Positions 36,134-48,061 of a stretch of DNA of 64,000 nt are shown piece by piece. Numbering within the stretch: the first letter of the stretch is position 1; every line of letters starts with the position of its first letter. Under the pieces are notes generated by a model. The model did no database searches and was not told the DNA's origin. It saw only the letters and a program-made list of their open reading frames with translations. Origin of the DNA: Lysobacter enzymogenes (GTDB taxonomy: Bacteria > Pseudomonadota > Gammaproteobacteria > Xanthomonadales > Xanthomonadaceae); contig NZ_CP067396.1 in NCBI RefSeq assembly GCF_023617245.1, forward strand, positions 3,410,001 to 3,474,000. Direction: 5' to 3'. The translations under genes were made by a program, and so were the position numbers.

Positions 36134-37864
36134 TCAAAGCGCCTCGCGGTGGACGACGATGAGCTGTACAGCCTCGCCGCCGCGGTAGTCGTCCGGCTCC
36201 AGGCGATAGGCGATGCGCACCCACGGCGGCGGCTTGTTGCCGTCCCAACCGCCGAACTCGATGGCGTTGAGCCGGCGCCCTTCGCAACCCAGTTCCAACT
36301 TGAGGTGGCGCTCGCCGATCACGCGCCACGACAGCACTTCGAATTCGCCGTCGAACTGCGGTTCGGCGAAGCCCTGTCCCCACGGCCCGCCGTCGCGCAG
36401 CGATTCGGCGTGGCGGCGGTCGAACTCGGCCGGGGCCAGCGCGCCGTCGCTGAGCACGTCGGCCTGCAGCAGCTCCGGCGTCAGCGCCGCGCGCGCGACC
36501 GCGTCGAAGGCATCGCGGAACGGTTCGAACGCGTCGCGGTGCAGCGACAGGCCGGCGGCCATGGCGTGGCCGCCGAAGCGTTCGATCAACTCGGGATGGC
36601 GCGCGGCGACGTCGGCGAGCGCGTCGCGGATGTGGAAGCCGGGAATCGAACGCGCCGAGCCGCGCAGCTGCGCGCTGCCCGGTTCCGCCGGCGCGAACGC
36701 GATCACCGGCCGGTGCAGGCGTTCCTTCATCTTCGAGGCGACCAGGCCGACCACGCCGGGATGCCAGTCCGGATCGAACAGGCACGGCGCCAGCGGCGCG
36801 GCGGCCGGATCGAAAGCCACGCGCGCGAACGCGCGCTCGGCCTCGTCGGTCATCTGTTGCTGCACCGCGCGGCGCTCGGCATTGATCTCGTTGAGCGTGC
36901 CGGCGATCTCGCGCGCCTGCGCCGGGTTCTCGGTCAGCAGGCATTCGATACCCAGCGCCATGTCCTCCAGGCGGCCGGCGGCGTTGAGCCGCGGCGCCAG
37001 CGCGTAGCCGATGTCGGCGGCGGTGAGGCGGCGGTGATCGCGCTGCGATACTTCGATCAGCGCGCGCAGGCCGGCGCAGCCGTGGCCCGCGCGCAAGCGG
37101 CGCAAGCCGGCGGCGACCAGGGCGCGGTTGTTCGGGTCCAGCGGAACCAGGTCGGCGACGGTGCCGACCGCGACCAGGTCGAGCAATTGGCTCAGGTCCG
37201 GGCCGATGCCGCCGGCGCCGAACGCGCCGGCTTCGCGCAGCCGCCGGCGCAGCGCCAGCAGCACGTAGAACATCACTCCGACGCCGGCCAGCATCTTGCT
37301 CGGGAAGGCGTCGCCGGGCTGGTTCGGATCGACGATGGCGTCGGCCTGCGGCAGGCGCTCGCCGGGCAAATGGTGGTCGGTCACCAACACCTGCCAGCCG
37401 CGCGCGCGCGCCGCTTCGATGCCGGCGTGACAGGCGATGCCGTGGTCGACGGTCACCAACAGATCCGGTTGCAGCCGCGCCAGCTCATCGACCAACGCCG
37501 GCGACAGGCCGTAGCCGTGGACGATGCGGTTGGGCACCGCGTGCGACACCCGCTTCGCGCCGAGCATGCGCAGCCCGCGCACGCCGACCGCGCAGGCGGT
37601 GGCGCCGTCGCAATCGAAGTCGCCGACCACCAGGATGTGGCGGTCGGCGGCGATCGCCTCGGCCAGCAGTTCGGTCGCCTTGTCCAGGCCGAGCATGCCG
37701 TCCGGCGGCAGCAGTTGGGCGAGCTTGGGCTGGGCCTGTTCGACGCAGGTCGCGCCGCGCGCGGCATAGATCCGCTGCAGCAACGGCGGAATCGAGTCGG
37801 GCCACTGCGGCCCGTGTGCGTCGGCCGCCGGCTCGCGCCGGCGCAGGCGCGCGGCGGGCTTCAA
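36134..37864 (-). CDS. recJ: single-stranded-DNA-specific exonuclease RecJ
   Basis: 576 aa. DHH-family motifs: HILVVGDFDCDGATACAVG (motif I, Asp residues), LLVTVDHGIACHAGIEAA, VLVTDHHLPGE (the DHH triplet) and AIVDPNQPGD. The DHHA1 domain (DPDWHPGVVGLVASKMKERLHRPVIAF; GSARSIPGFHIRDAL; RFGGHAMAAGLSL) and the OB-fold C-terminus follow. RecJ degrades single strands 5' to 3' in recombination and repair. The start is TTG with GGAG 8 nt upstream. It lies 37 bp after rpfE, the order also known in Xanthomonas. Confidence 0.95.
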   Translation of the reverse strand: MKPAARLRRREPAADAHGPQWPDSIPPLLQRIYAARGATCVEQAQPKLAQLLPPDGMLGLDKATELLAEAIAADRHILVVGDFDCDGATACAVGVRGLRMLGAKRVSHAVPNRIVHGYGLSPALVDELARLQPDLLVTVDHGIACHAGIEAARARGWQVLVTDHHLPGERLPQADAIVDPNQPGDAFPSKMLAGVGVMFYVLLALRRRLREAGAFGAGGIGPDLSQLLDLVAVGTVADLVPLDPNNRALVAAGLRRLRAGHGCAGLRALIEVSQRDHRRLTAADIGYALAPRLNAAGRLEDMALGIECLLTENPAQAREIAGTLNEINAERRAVQQQMTDEAERAFARVAFDPAAAPLAPCLFDPDWHPGVVGLVASKMKERLHRPVIAFAPAEPGSAQLRGSARSIPGFHIRDALADVAARHPELIERFGGHAMAAGLSLHRDAFEPFRDAFDAVARAALTPELLQADVLSDGALAPAEFDRRHAESLRDGGPWGQGFAEPQFDGEFEVLSWRVIGERHLKLELGCEGRRLNAIEFGGWDGNKPPPWVRIAYRLEPDDYRGGEAVQLIVVHREAL

Positions 37865-37901
37865 CGCCGCGGCTCCGGCGACGGCGATGGCATGCGCGCG
37901 T

Positions 37902-38858
37902 TCAATCCAGCAACGAGCGCAACGGCTTGCGCCAGAACCGCCAGCGCTGCGAGCGCGCCAGTTCGAAACGCTCGCCGTCGGCGCACAGCGCCGCCACGCG
38001 CGCGAGCGCGCCGCGGTCGAGCGCCTGCGCCAGCGGTTGCAGCCAGTCGCGCTGGATCAGGGCGAGGTCGCGCTGCGCGCGCAGGTCGAACAGGCACGCG
38101 CCTTCGACAGCGGCGCCCTCGCCCGCCGGCTCGGTCCAGGCGTGCGGCAAGGGACCGCTGGAGATGCCGGCCTGGGCGCCGAACGCGGTCAGCGCCTCGT
38201 CGTCGCTGTACACGCCGGCGTAGTCGCAGCGCACCCGGTCCGGCAGCGCGCCCGCGCCCCAGAACCACAGCGAATTGACCGGAGCCAGCCCGGCTTCGGC
38301 GCGGGCCAGGTTGTGCGGATGGTTGTGCAGCACCACCTGCGCCTCGCTCAGCAGCGCGCGCCAGCGGCGGCCTTCGGCGCCCTCGCCTTCGGGCAGGTGC
38401 TGGAACATATCTTCGCCCAGCGCTTGCTCGGGCGAGACGAAGCGCGGCAGCCGGGTTTCGCGCGGCAGCGCCACGTACCAGCGATCCGGCGCGGGCGCGT
38501 CGATGGGAAAACCGGCATCGCCGAACAACGGCTTGAGCGCCGGCAGCAGCGCGGCGCTGTCGCGTTCGCTCAACGACAGCGCGCGGCCGTAGGCGAGCAG
38601 GCGCGCGCCGTTGATGTCGGGACGCACATAGACCGGATCGGCGCGCAGCCACGCGCCATGGGCGGCATCGCCGGCGTCGCGCTGGCGGGTGGCCGCGGCC
38701 ACCGGCCAGCCGCGCGGCAGGAGGTCGAACGCGCGCGCGGCCGGATCGGCCGCCTCGACCGTGCGGTCGGCGCGGCCGAAGCGCAGACCCAGCGCTTCGC
38801 CCAGGCGTTGGCCGCCGAAGCGTTCGCGCGCGGGCAGCAACAGGTCGACGCGGTTCAT
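37902..38858 (-). CDS. rpfE: RpfE-like regulatory protein / phosphoglycerate mutase-like
   Basis: 318 aa from MNRVDLLLPARERFGGQRLG. It contains ADPVYVRPDINGARLLAYG, DRWYVALPRETRLPRF, QVVLHNHPHNLARAEAGLAPVNSLWFWGAGALPD and YAGVYSDDEALTAFG. These are features of proteins named RpfE in Xanthomonas, some annotated as phosphoglycerate mutase-like. The name rests mainly on position: greA-rpfE-recJ is the conserved end of the Xanthomonas rpf cluster. Loss of RpfE there has mild effects on secreted enzymes and exopolysaccharide. No signal peptide or membrane segment is seen. The ribosome site is poor, so the start is less certain. Confidence 0.8.
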   Translation of the reverse strand: MNRVDLLLPARERFGGQRLGEALGLRFGRADRTVEAADPAARAFDLLPRGWPVAAATRQRDAGDAAHGAWLRADPVYVRPDINGARLLAYGRALSLSERDSAALLPALKPLFGDAGFPIDAPAPDRWYVALPRETRLPRFVSPEQALGEDMFQHLPEGEGAEGRRWRALLSEAQVVLHNHPHNLARAEAGLAPVNSLWFWGAGALPDRVRCDYAGVYSDDEALTAFGAQAGISSGPLPHAWTEPAGEGAAVEGACLFDLRAQRDLALIQRDWLQPLAQALDRGALARVAALCADGERFELARSQRWRFWRKPLRSLLD

Positions 38859-38902
38859 GGCGTGCGGATGGGCGTGCGGATGTGTGTGTCGACCGGCGCG
38901 GC

Positions 38903-39379
38903 TCAGCCTTCGTAGCTGACGCCGACGATCTCGTACTCGCGGGTGCCGCCCGGGGCCTCGATGACGACGGTGTCGCCCTCGTTCTTGCCGATCAGCGCGC
39001 GCGCCACCGGCGAGGAAATCGCGATCAGGCCCAGCTTGATGTCGGCTTCCAGGTCGCCGACGATCTGGTAGCGCTTTTCTTCGTCGGTCTCGGTGTCGGC
39101 CAGTTCGACGTTGGCGCCGAACACCACCTTGGAACCGGCGTTGAGGGTGCTGGTGTCGATGATCTGGGCGTGCGACAGCTCGGCCTCGAGCTGCTTGATG
39201 CGGCCTTCGATGAAGCCCTGCTGCTCGCGCGCGGCGTGGTACTCCGCGTTTTCCTTCAGGTCGCCGTGGGCGCGCGCTTCGGCGATCGCGTTGATCACGG
39301 CCGGGCGCTTGACCGACTTGAGTTCTTCCAGTTCGGCGCGCAGGCGCAGCGCGCCCTTGGCGGTAATGGGTGCTCTCAT
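38903..39379 (-). CDS. greA: transcript cleavage factor GreA
   Basis: 158 aa. The N-terminal coiled coil starts MRAPITAKGALRLRAELEEL and carries HGDLKENAEYHAAREQQGFIEGRI with the Asp/Glu pair at the tip. The C-terminal FKBP-like domain follows (GSKVVFGANVELADTET; SSPVARALIGKNEGDTVVIEAPGG). GreA enters the secondary channel of RNA polymerase and makes it cut back-tracked RNA. GAGG lies upstream of the ATG. It is the first gene of a greA-rpfE-recJ run, separated from carB by a family A repeat. Confidence 0.97.
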   Translation of the reverse strand: MRAPITAKGALRLRAELEELKSVKRPAVINAIAEARAHGDLKENAEYHAAREQQGFIEGRIKQLEAELSHAQIIDTSTLNAGSKVVFGANVELADTETDEEKRYQIVGDLEADIKLGLIAISSPVARALIGKNEGDTVVIEAPGGTREYEIVGVSYEG

Positions 39380-39511
39380 TCCTTGGTTCCTCTGCGGTGC
39401 GACGCCGGGCGGATCCTTGGGCCCGGCGCGGTTGTTTCGAAGATGTGTCCAGGGGCATTGTGCCGGGGAAGCCCGGCGGAAGACAGCCCTTGAAATCCGA
39501 AGGTAAACGCC

Positions 39512-39598
39512 TGTGGGAGGGCCTTCAGGCCCGGTGCTTTGGTCACAGATCGGCGCGATCTGGCCGGAAAGCATCGGGCCTGAAGGCCCTCCCACAAA
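39512..39598. repeat. family A palindromic repeat, complete copy
   Basis: TGTGGGAGGGCCTTCAGGCC at the left and GGCCTGAAGGCCCTCCCACA at the right are perfect inverted arms. The centre keeps the GATCGGCGCGATC core. It lies between carB and greA, both on the minus strand, and could separate their transcripts. Confidence 0.88.
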
Positions 39599-39677
39599 AG
39601 CGGGCCCGGACGGCGCCGGGCGGGATCGACCGGCTCGCGCCGATCGATCCTGCCAAATCAGCGCGAACCAGCGCTGA

Positions 39678-42923
<3,246 letters not shown>

Positions 42924-42924
42924 G

Positions 42925-43329
42925 TCAGCTCCGGGACTGGGGACCTGGGACCGGGGACCCGGTCTCCAGTCGTTGAATGAGTGAACGATGCAGCTTGTGC
43001 AGCATCTTGCTTACTCGCTCCGCAGTTTCCATTGTGGACTCCGCGGCAACAGGATCGGCTAGTGAAAGTTCCACCGCCAAGGTGAGCTGTGTCTGTAACT
43101 CGGCAACGGAACCGCATGCCATGGCGATGAAACGGGCGTAATCGCGAGTCGAGGCGCGCGCATTGCCTTCGGCGATGTTCGAAGGAATCGAAACGGCCGC
43201 CCTTTGCAACTGCGAGCTCAAGCCATACCGCTCTTCCTTCGGAAAGCCAACCGTCAGGGAATAAACCGCCTTGGCAAGATCCATCGACAAGCGCCAGACG
43301 TCCAATTCCCGAAAATGGCTCGGACTCAA
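42925..43329 (-). CDS. four-helix-bundle protein (S23 / rRNA-intervening-sequence type) inside carAB
   Basis: 134 aa. The start is TTG overlapping the carA stop (TTGA), with GGAGAGGG 4 nt upstream. The sequence has the family pattern: FRELDVWRLSMDLAKAVYSL, FPKEERYGLSSQLQRAAVSIP, SNIAEGNARASTRDYARF and a last helix ETAERVSKMLHKLHRSLIQRL. These small basic proteins occur in rRNA intervening sequences and in scattered genomic cassettes, and they resemble the Avd accessory protein of diversity-generating retroelements. The function is unknown. The last 12 residues (ETGSPVPGPQSRS) are encoded by the G-rich 7-bp repeat. No reverse transcriptase is nearby. Confidence 0.88.
   Translation of the reverse strand: MSPSHFRELDVWRLSMDLAKAVYSLTVGFPKEERYGLSSQLQRAAVSIPSNIAEGNARASTRDYARFIAMACGSVAELQTQLTLAVELSLADPVAAESTMETAERVSKMLHKLHRSLIQRLETGSPVPGPQSRS
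42932..42963. repeat. G-rich 7-bp repeat (GGGGACC type), carB-side copy
   Basis: Degenerate copies of GGGGACC on the plus strand, reading GGGACTGGGGACC and then TGGGACCGGGGACCCGG. They overlap the 3' codons of the four-helix-bundle gene. The same unit is found at the carA side and between recN and fur. Confidence 0.75.
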
Positions 43330-44480
43330 ACCGCCCTCTCCCGGTCCCCGGTCCCCGGTCCCCGGTCCCGCATCGATTCGACGAAGCGGTCGAACAGCGG
43401 CGACACGTCGTGCGGGCCGGGGCTGGCTTCCGGGTGGCCCTGGAAGCTGAAGGCCGGCGCGTCGGTCAGCGCGATGCCCTGGTTGCTGCCGTCGAACAGC
43501 GAGCGATGGGTCACGCGCACGTTCGCCGGCAGGCTCGCTTCATCGACCGCGAAACCGTGGTTCTGCGAGGTGATCATGACCCGGCCGCTGTCGAGATCCT
43601 GGACCGGATGGTTGGCGCCGTGGTGGCCGAACTTCATCTTCAGCGTCTTCGCGCCCGAAGCCAGGCCGAGCAGCTGGTGGCCGAGGCAGATGCCGAAGGT
43701 CGGGATCTTCTTGGCGACGAATTCCTTGATCGCGGCGATCGCGTAGTCGCACGGCTCCGGATCGCCCGGGCCGTTGGACAGGAACACGCCATCGGGCTTG
43801 AGCGCCAGCACGTCCGCGGCCGAGGTCTGCGCCGGCACCACGGTGATGCGGCAGCCGCGTTCGGCGAGCATGCGCAGGATGTTGAGCTTGACGCCGAAGT
43901 CGTAGGCGACGACGTGGAAGCGCGGCGGCGCGTTCACGAACGCGTTGCGGTCGAGGTCGAGCTGGCCTTCGGTCCATTCGTAGCGCTCGCGCGTGCAGAC
44001 TTCCTTGGCCAGGTCCATGCCCTTGAGGCCGGGGAACTTGCGTGCGGCTTCCAGCGCCTTGTCCACATCGATCTCGCCGGCCATCAGCGCGCCGTTCTGC
44101 GCGCCGGTATCGCGCAGCAGGCGGGTCAGCTTGCGCGTGTCGATGTCGGCGATGGCGACCACGCCGCGGTCGGCCAGCCACTGCGGCAGCGCGATCTGGC
44201 TGCGCCAGTTGCTGGGGCGGCGCGGCACGTCGCGCACGATCAGGCCGGACGCCCAGACCTGGCGGGCTTCGTCGTCCTGATCGGTCACGCCGGTGTTGCC
44301 GACGTGCGGATAGGTCAGCGTCACCAACTGGCGCGCGTACGACGGGTCGGTGAGGATTTCCTGGTAGCCGGTGATGGCGGTGTTGAATACGACTTCGCCG
44401 ACGCTGAGGCCGGGCGCGCCTACGGAAACGCCCTCGAACACGGTGCCGTCTTCGAGAGCGAGGATTGCGGGTTGGGTCAC
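43326..44480 (-). CDS. carA: carbamoyl-phosphate synthase small subunit
   Basis: 384 aa from a GTG start (MTQPAILALEDGTVFEGVSV) with AAGGCG upstream; E. coli CarA is 382 aa. The class I glutaminase domain has the nucleophile in FGICLGHQLLGLASGAKTLKMKFGHHGANHPV and the His/Glu pair near GHPEASPGPHD. It supplies ammonia from glutamine to CarB. The body ends at PLFDRFVESMRD; the last residues (RGPGTGDRERAV) are encoded by the G-rich repeat and replace the usual C-terminal tail. It overlaps the four-helix-bundle gene by the TTGA junction. Confidence 0.97.
   Translation of the reverse strand: MTQPAILALEDGTVFEGVSVGAPGLSVGEVVFNTAITGYQEILTDPSYARQLVTLTYPHVGNTGVTDQDDEARQVWASGLIVRDVPRRPSNWRSQIALPQWLADRGVVAIADIDTRKLTRLLRDTGAQNGALMAGEIDVDKALEAARKFPGLKGMDLAKEVCTRERYEWTEGQLDLDRNAFVNAPPRFHVVAYDFGVKLNILRMLAERGCRITVVPAQTSAADVLALKPDGVFLSNGPGDPEPCDYAIAAIKEFVAKKIPTFGICLGHQLLGLASGAKTLKMKFGHHGANHPVQDLDSGRVMITSQNHGFAVDEASLPANVRVTHRSLFDGSNQGIALTDAPAFSFQGHPEASPGPHDVSPLFDRFVESMRDRGPGTGDRERAV
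43339..43370. repeat. G-rich 7-bp repeat with G-quadruplex pattern, in the carA 3' end
   Basis: GGTCCCC repeated about four times on the plus strand, so GGGGACC runs lie on the carA coding strand and mRNA: three C4 runs bordered by C3 runs with 3-nt loops. This meets the pattern for an intramolecular G-quadruplex. It is translated as the C-terminal tail of CarA. Confidence 0.85.
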
Positions 44481-44770
44481 GGGGGTCGCCTTGGCTGCCG
44501 GAGGAACTGATCCCGTTGCGGCTACGGCAAAACGCAGTTGCAGCAAAGCGCGGACGCGGTGCTGGACCGGTCCGGCGTTGGGATTCAGGCGAGCCGGAAT
44601 TCTATCTGCGATGGGCCCCGGGCGCCAGTATTAATGTGGCGGGGAGATGACGATCCGGCGGGGTCGGCGGCGCGGTTGGCTGAACGGAATCGGGGTCGCC
44701 GGGGCCGGTTTGGCTGAACGCAGCGCGTGGGGCGGCGCCTGAATCGGGCGGACGCGGTGGCGGGCGGGTT
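44481..44770. other. dapB-carA intergenic space, left part
   Basis: No gene is supported. The stretch contains the promoter and leader of carA. TATTAATGTGG near 44630 is an AT-rich island on an otherwise GC-rich background. No attenuator peptide or confident PyrR- or ArgR-type site could be assigned. Confidence 0.4.
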
Positions 44771-44853
44771 CGCGGTCGCGGCTCGCGCCGCTCCTACAGG
44801 GGCTCCGGCCGGTTTCGTTTGCGACTGTAGGAGCGGCGCGAGCCGCGACCGCG
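44771..44853. repeat. family B palindromic repeat
   Basis: GCGGTCGCGGCTCGCGCCGC followed by TCCTACAG at the left, and CTGTAGGA followed by GCGGCGCGAGCCGCGACCGC at the right. The inverted arms are about 28 bp with a 25-nt spacer. This is a widespread REP-like motif (GTAGGAGCGGCGCGAGCCGC) in this group of bacteria. It lies between carA and dapB. Confidence 0.88.
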
Positions 44854-44896
44854 ACCCCTCGCCGCCCGGCGCCACCGCCCTACCCGGCCGCCGCCT

Positions 44897-45634
44897 TCAC
44901 AGATTCGGAAACATCAGCTCCGCCAGCCCATACCGCCCCGGCGCCTGCTGCGCCACCCGCACCGCCGCCTCCAGCGCGCCGCGGGCGAAGATGTCGCGGT
45001 TGCTGGCGCGGTGGATCAGCTCCAGCCGCTCGCCCGGCGCGGCGAACTGCACGGTGTGCTCGCCGACGATGTCGCCGGCGCGCAGGCTGGCGTAGTGCGG
45101 CTCGCTGCCGCGGCCGATCGCCACCGCCGCGCCCAGGTGCAACGCCGTGCCCGAGGGCGCGTCGAGCTTGCGGGTGTGGTGGGCCTCGACCACGTCGCAG
45201 TCCCAGCCCGGCAGCGCCGCGGCGGCGCGGCGCACCAGTTCGGTCAGCACCGCCACGCCGAGGCTGTAGTTGGCGGCCCAGACCACGCCGATGCCGGCCG
45301 CGGCGTCGTTGATCGCCGCGTTCTGCGCCGAGGACAGGCCGGTGGTGCCCGACACCAGCGCCTTGCCGCGCGCCGCGCACAGCGCCAGCACCGGGTCGAA
45401 GCCGTCGGGCAGGCTGAAGTCGACCGCAACGTCGAACTCCGGCGCGCCGCCGAGTTCGGCCGCGGCGAAGTGCGGCACGCCGTCGATGACCCGTTGGCTC
45501 GGCTGCGAGCGCGAATACGCGGCGACCACGACCAGGTCGTCGCGTTCGCGCGCGAGCCGCAGCAAGGCCTGGCCCATGCGCCCGCTGGCGCCGTGGATGA
45601 GGAGTCGGATCGGGGTCTTGGCGGTGTCGTTCAT
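44897..45634 (-). CDS. dapB: 4-hydroxy-tetrahydrodipicolinate reductase
   Basis: 245 aa. NAD(P)-binding motif LLIHGASGRMGQALL (about 11-25), VDFSLPDGFDPVLAL, SGTTGLSS, and the substrate loop VEAHHTRKLDAPSGTALHLG with the catalytic His pair and Lys. The C-terminus has GEHTVQFAAPGERLELIHRASNRDIFARGAL as in the family. It reduces the DapA product in lysine and diaminopimelate synthesis. It lies upstream of carA on the same strand, a neighbourhood common in gammaproteobacteria, but a family B repeat separates the two. Confidence 0.97.
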   Translation of the reverse strand: MNDTAKTPIRLLIHGASGRMGQALLRLARERDDLVVVAAYSRSQPSQRVIDGVPHFAAAELGGAPEFDVAVDFSLPDGFDPVLALCAARGKALVSGTTGLSSAQNAAINDAAAGIGVVWAANYSLGVAVLTELVRRAAAALPGWDCDVVEAHHTRKLDAPSGTALHLGAAVAIGRGSEPHYASLRAGDIVGEHTVQFAAPGERLELIHRASNRDIFARGALEAAVRVAQQAPGRYGLAELMFPNL

Positions 45635-45759
45635 GCGCGCAGGCTAGCCGTTGCGGCCGGCGCAAAACAAGCCGGCGGCGCGCGAAAAACAGACCGGGCC
45701 GGCGAAAACGAACGAGGCCGGCGCTTGGCCGGCCCCGCGCGGTCCGCCGCGGCGAACGC

Positions 45760-47727
45760 TTACTGGTAGATCACCTGCGCCTTCAGGTTCGGCACCACCT
45801 TGCGCGCGAATTCCGAATAGCCGCGGTTGTACTCGCCGGTGCACACCGGCCCGACGGTGGCGTCCTCGATCACCCGGTGCGCGTGCAGCACATTGCCTTC
45901 CAGGCGATAGCTCGCCTCGTAGCGCGAACCATTGGACTCCAGCTTCAGGTCCTGCGGCTTGGCCAGCACTTTCACCGTCTTCGGGAACTCGATCCGGTAG
46001 GTCTCTTCCGAGCGGCCGCCGCCGCACAGGCCGTCGCCTTCGTCCTTGAGCTCCGGGACCTGGCCGCTGCCGACCAGGGCGGCGACCGGCTGCGGGGTCA
46101 TGAACATCGGGCCGAGCGGGAACGCGCCGGGCATCTGCACCGCCTGCTTGGCGTCGATCTCGACCTGGTAACGGTGCTGGCTGCGCAGCGGCTTGGGATC
46201 GTCCTGGCGGAAACTGCCGGTGGCCTGCACGCCGTTGCGCTCGAACACCTTCTTGACCAGCTCGGCGGCGTCCTTGTCGGTGAGCTCGCGCAGGCCGGCG
46301 CGGAACTCCATCGCCGGACGGCCGTCGAGCTCGACCTTCATCGTGCCCTTGACGCTGCCGTCCTCGGCGATGACCAGTTGGGTGTCCATGCGCTGGCGGT
46401 TGGCCAGCTTGACCGGCGCCGGTGTACGCGCCTCCAGCTCCGGGCGATCCACCCGCAGCACCGGCTTGCCGGACACCGCCCACGGCAGCTCGCCGAAGGC
46501 GATGCCCTTGGCGGTGGCGTCCAGGTACAGGTCCAGGCCCGGCAGGTAATTGAGGACGTGGTTGACCGCCGAGGCCACCGGCACCGGCGCCAGCTTGTAG
46601 GTCGTGCCGGAATTGATCAGCGCCTGGGTCGCCTCGATGCCCTTGGCCGCGAGCAGCGCCTGCAGCAGGGTCGCGTGGTCCTTGCAGTCGCCGATGCGGT
46701 TGTCGAGCACGAAGTCCTGGTCGCGCGGCACCACCGCGCCCAGGCCGATGCAGTTGCCGGCGTAGTTGATGTTCAGCGACACCCATTCGTACAGCGCCTG
46801 GGCGATCTCGCGCTGGCCGGTCTTGCCTGCGGCGATCTCGTCTGCGAGCTTGCGCACGCGCGCGGTCGGCACCGCCTTGGGCAGCGCGCGCTCGCCGTAG
46901 ACGCGGGCGATGTCGCCGTAGCTGGCGAAGGTCGACACCGAGGCGCCGTTGGTGCGGGTCAGGTCGAACGGCGCGGCGGCCTGCGGCTCGAACACCTTGG
47001 GCTCGCGGTTGCTGTAGCTCCATTCGAGGATGCGGCGGTCGCCGACGACCTCGTCGCGCACGGTCTTGAGCGCGCCGTAGGACTCCTTGCGGATCTTCAT
47101 CGAGACCGGCAGGTCGTACTTGAGCTTCATCTCGCCGAGGTAGGCGTAGTCGCTGAAGCTGCCGGTGTCGGAAAACTGGCCTTCGAACATCGGCTGCTTG
47201 CCGACCAGGCGGTAGTTCAGCACCACGGTGTCGCCGACGGCGACGTCGGCGAACACCAACTGGGTGGTGGCGATATCGGAGAACGCCGGCCCGCCGTCGC
47301 CGCGGCCGTCGTTGGTCTGCACCTGGTAGTTCGACTTGGGCACCGCGATGCGGCGGCCGTCGGCCTTGAGCGTGTAGGCCTCGACCACCTCCAGCGTCTG
47401 CAGGCTGGCGCTGTAATCGATGGAGTCGTACTTGGCGCGCTCGACCGCGTCCTCGCGCAGCACCTTCAGCGCCGACTCGCGCTGTTCGACGTAGGCGCCG
47501 TTAGGCTGCACGGTGTAGGTGTAATGCATGCGCTCCAGGCGCGCCGGTTGTTCCTCGGCGCGACCGGCTGGCTTGGCGGCGGCGGCGGCTTGCGCCGGCG
47601 CGGCGGCGGCCGGTGCGCCCGGCTTGGCCTGGCTGTCGGCCTGAGCGAACGCGGCGCCGTTCGCGGCGAGCGCCGCGGCCAGCGCCACAGACAATGCGGC
47701 CGAACGCCGCGGCATGACGATGCGCAT
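45760..47727 (-). CDS. exported DUF3857 / transglutaminase-like protein
   Basis: 655 aa. A signal peptide (MRIVMPRRSAALSVALAAAL) ends near AFAQA. The DUF3857 region starts at ARLERMHYTYTVQPNGAYVEQRES. The transglutaminase-like core follows with the nucleophile in DNRIGDCKDHATLLQALLAAKGI, preceded by YEWVSLNINYAGNCIGLG. Such proteins are periplasmic or surface-exposed; their substrates are unknown. The last part resembles a DUF3858-like tail. GGGGAA is spaced 5 nt before the ATG. A bidirectional terminator lies 100 bp upstream, so it is transcribed separately. Confidence 0.88.
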   Translation of the reverse strand: MRIVMPRRSAALSVALAAALAANGAAFAQADSQAKPGAPAAAAPAQAAAAAKPAGRAEEQPARLERMHYTYTVQPNGAYVEQRESALKVLREDAVERAKYDSIDYSASLQTLEVVEAYTLKADGRRIAVPKSNYQVQTNDGRGDGGPAFSDIATTQLVFADVAVGDTVVLNYRLVGKQPMFEGQFSDTGSFSDYAYLGEMKLKYDLPVSMKIRKESYGALKTVRDEVVGDRRILEWSYSNREPKVFEPQAAAPFDLTRTNGASVSTFASYGDIARVYGERALPKAVPTARVRKLADEIAAGKTGQREIAQALYEWVSLNINYAGNCIGLGAVVPRDQDFVLDNRIGDCKDHATLLQALLAAKGIEATQALINSGTTYKLAPVPVASAVNHVLNYLPGLDLYLDATAKGIAFGELPWAVSGKPVLRVDRPELEARTPAPVKLANRQRMDTQLVIAEDGSVKGTMKVELDGRPAMEFRAGLRELTDKDAAELVKKVFERNGVQATGSFRQDDPKPLRSQHRYQVEIDAKQAVQMPGAFPLGPMFMTPQPVAALVGSGQVPELKDEGDGLCGGGRSEETYRIEFPKTVKVLAKPQDLKLESNGSRYEASYRLEGNVLHAHRVIEDATVGPVCTGEYNRGYSEFARKVVPNLKAQVIYQ

Positions 47728-47830
47728 CCTTTCTTCCCCTGATCCTTGATCGACGATGGTCGGCGCCGCTGCGGCGCCGCAGGCGGTTTTCTATCACATC
47801 GTCGCGGCGAACGTGCGCGCGCGCAAATAA

Positions 47831-47852
47831 AAAGCGAGCCGAAGCTCGCTTT
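47831..47852. terminator. bidirectional rho-independent terminator
   Basis: AAAGCGAGC, loop CGAA, GCTCGCTTT: a perfect 9-bp stem with A-run before and T-run after. In the minus direction it would stop transcripts coming from the TonB-like gene before they enter the DUF3857 gene. Confidence 0.75.
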
Positions 47853-48061
47853 CTTGTTCGCGGCATCCATACGCGCCGAGGCGATGCGACGATGGCCCAG
47901 GTGGGCCCAGCCGCGATTCTGGCTCCGTCGGCCGCAGGGACCGACCGGCCCCGCGTCGGCCAGGCACGTCCGCGGTCGCCGCCGGGGACTGCCCCGACCA
48001 ACCAAGTCGCCCAAGCCACTTCGACCGCCGACCGTTACTTACCCGCTTTGCTGTCTTTGCG
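47853..48061. other. space downstream of the TonB-like gene
   Basis: No gene is supported in this stretch. It is the 3' untranslated region of the TonB-like gene, ending at the bidirectional terminator. Confidence 0.4.

Noticed and set aside
42925..43329. diversity-generating retroelement (Avd-like protein)
   Set aside because: The four-helix fold resembles Avd, but there is no reverse transcriptase, template repeat or variable repeat nearby.
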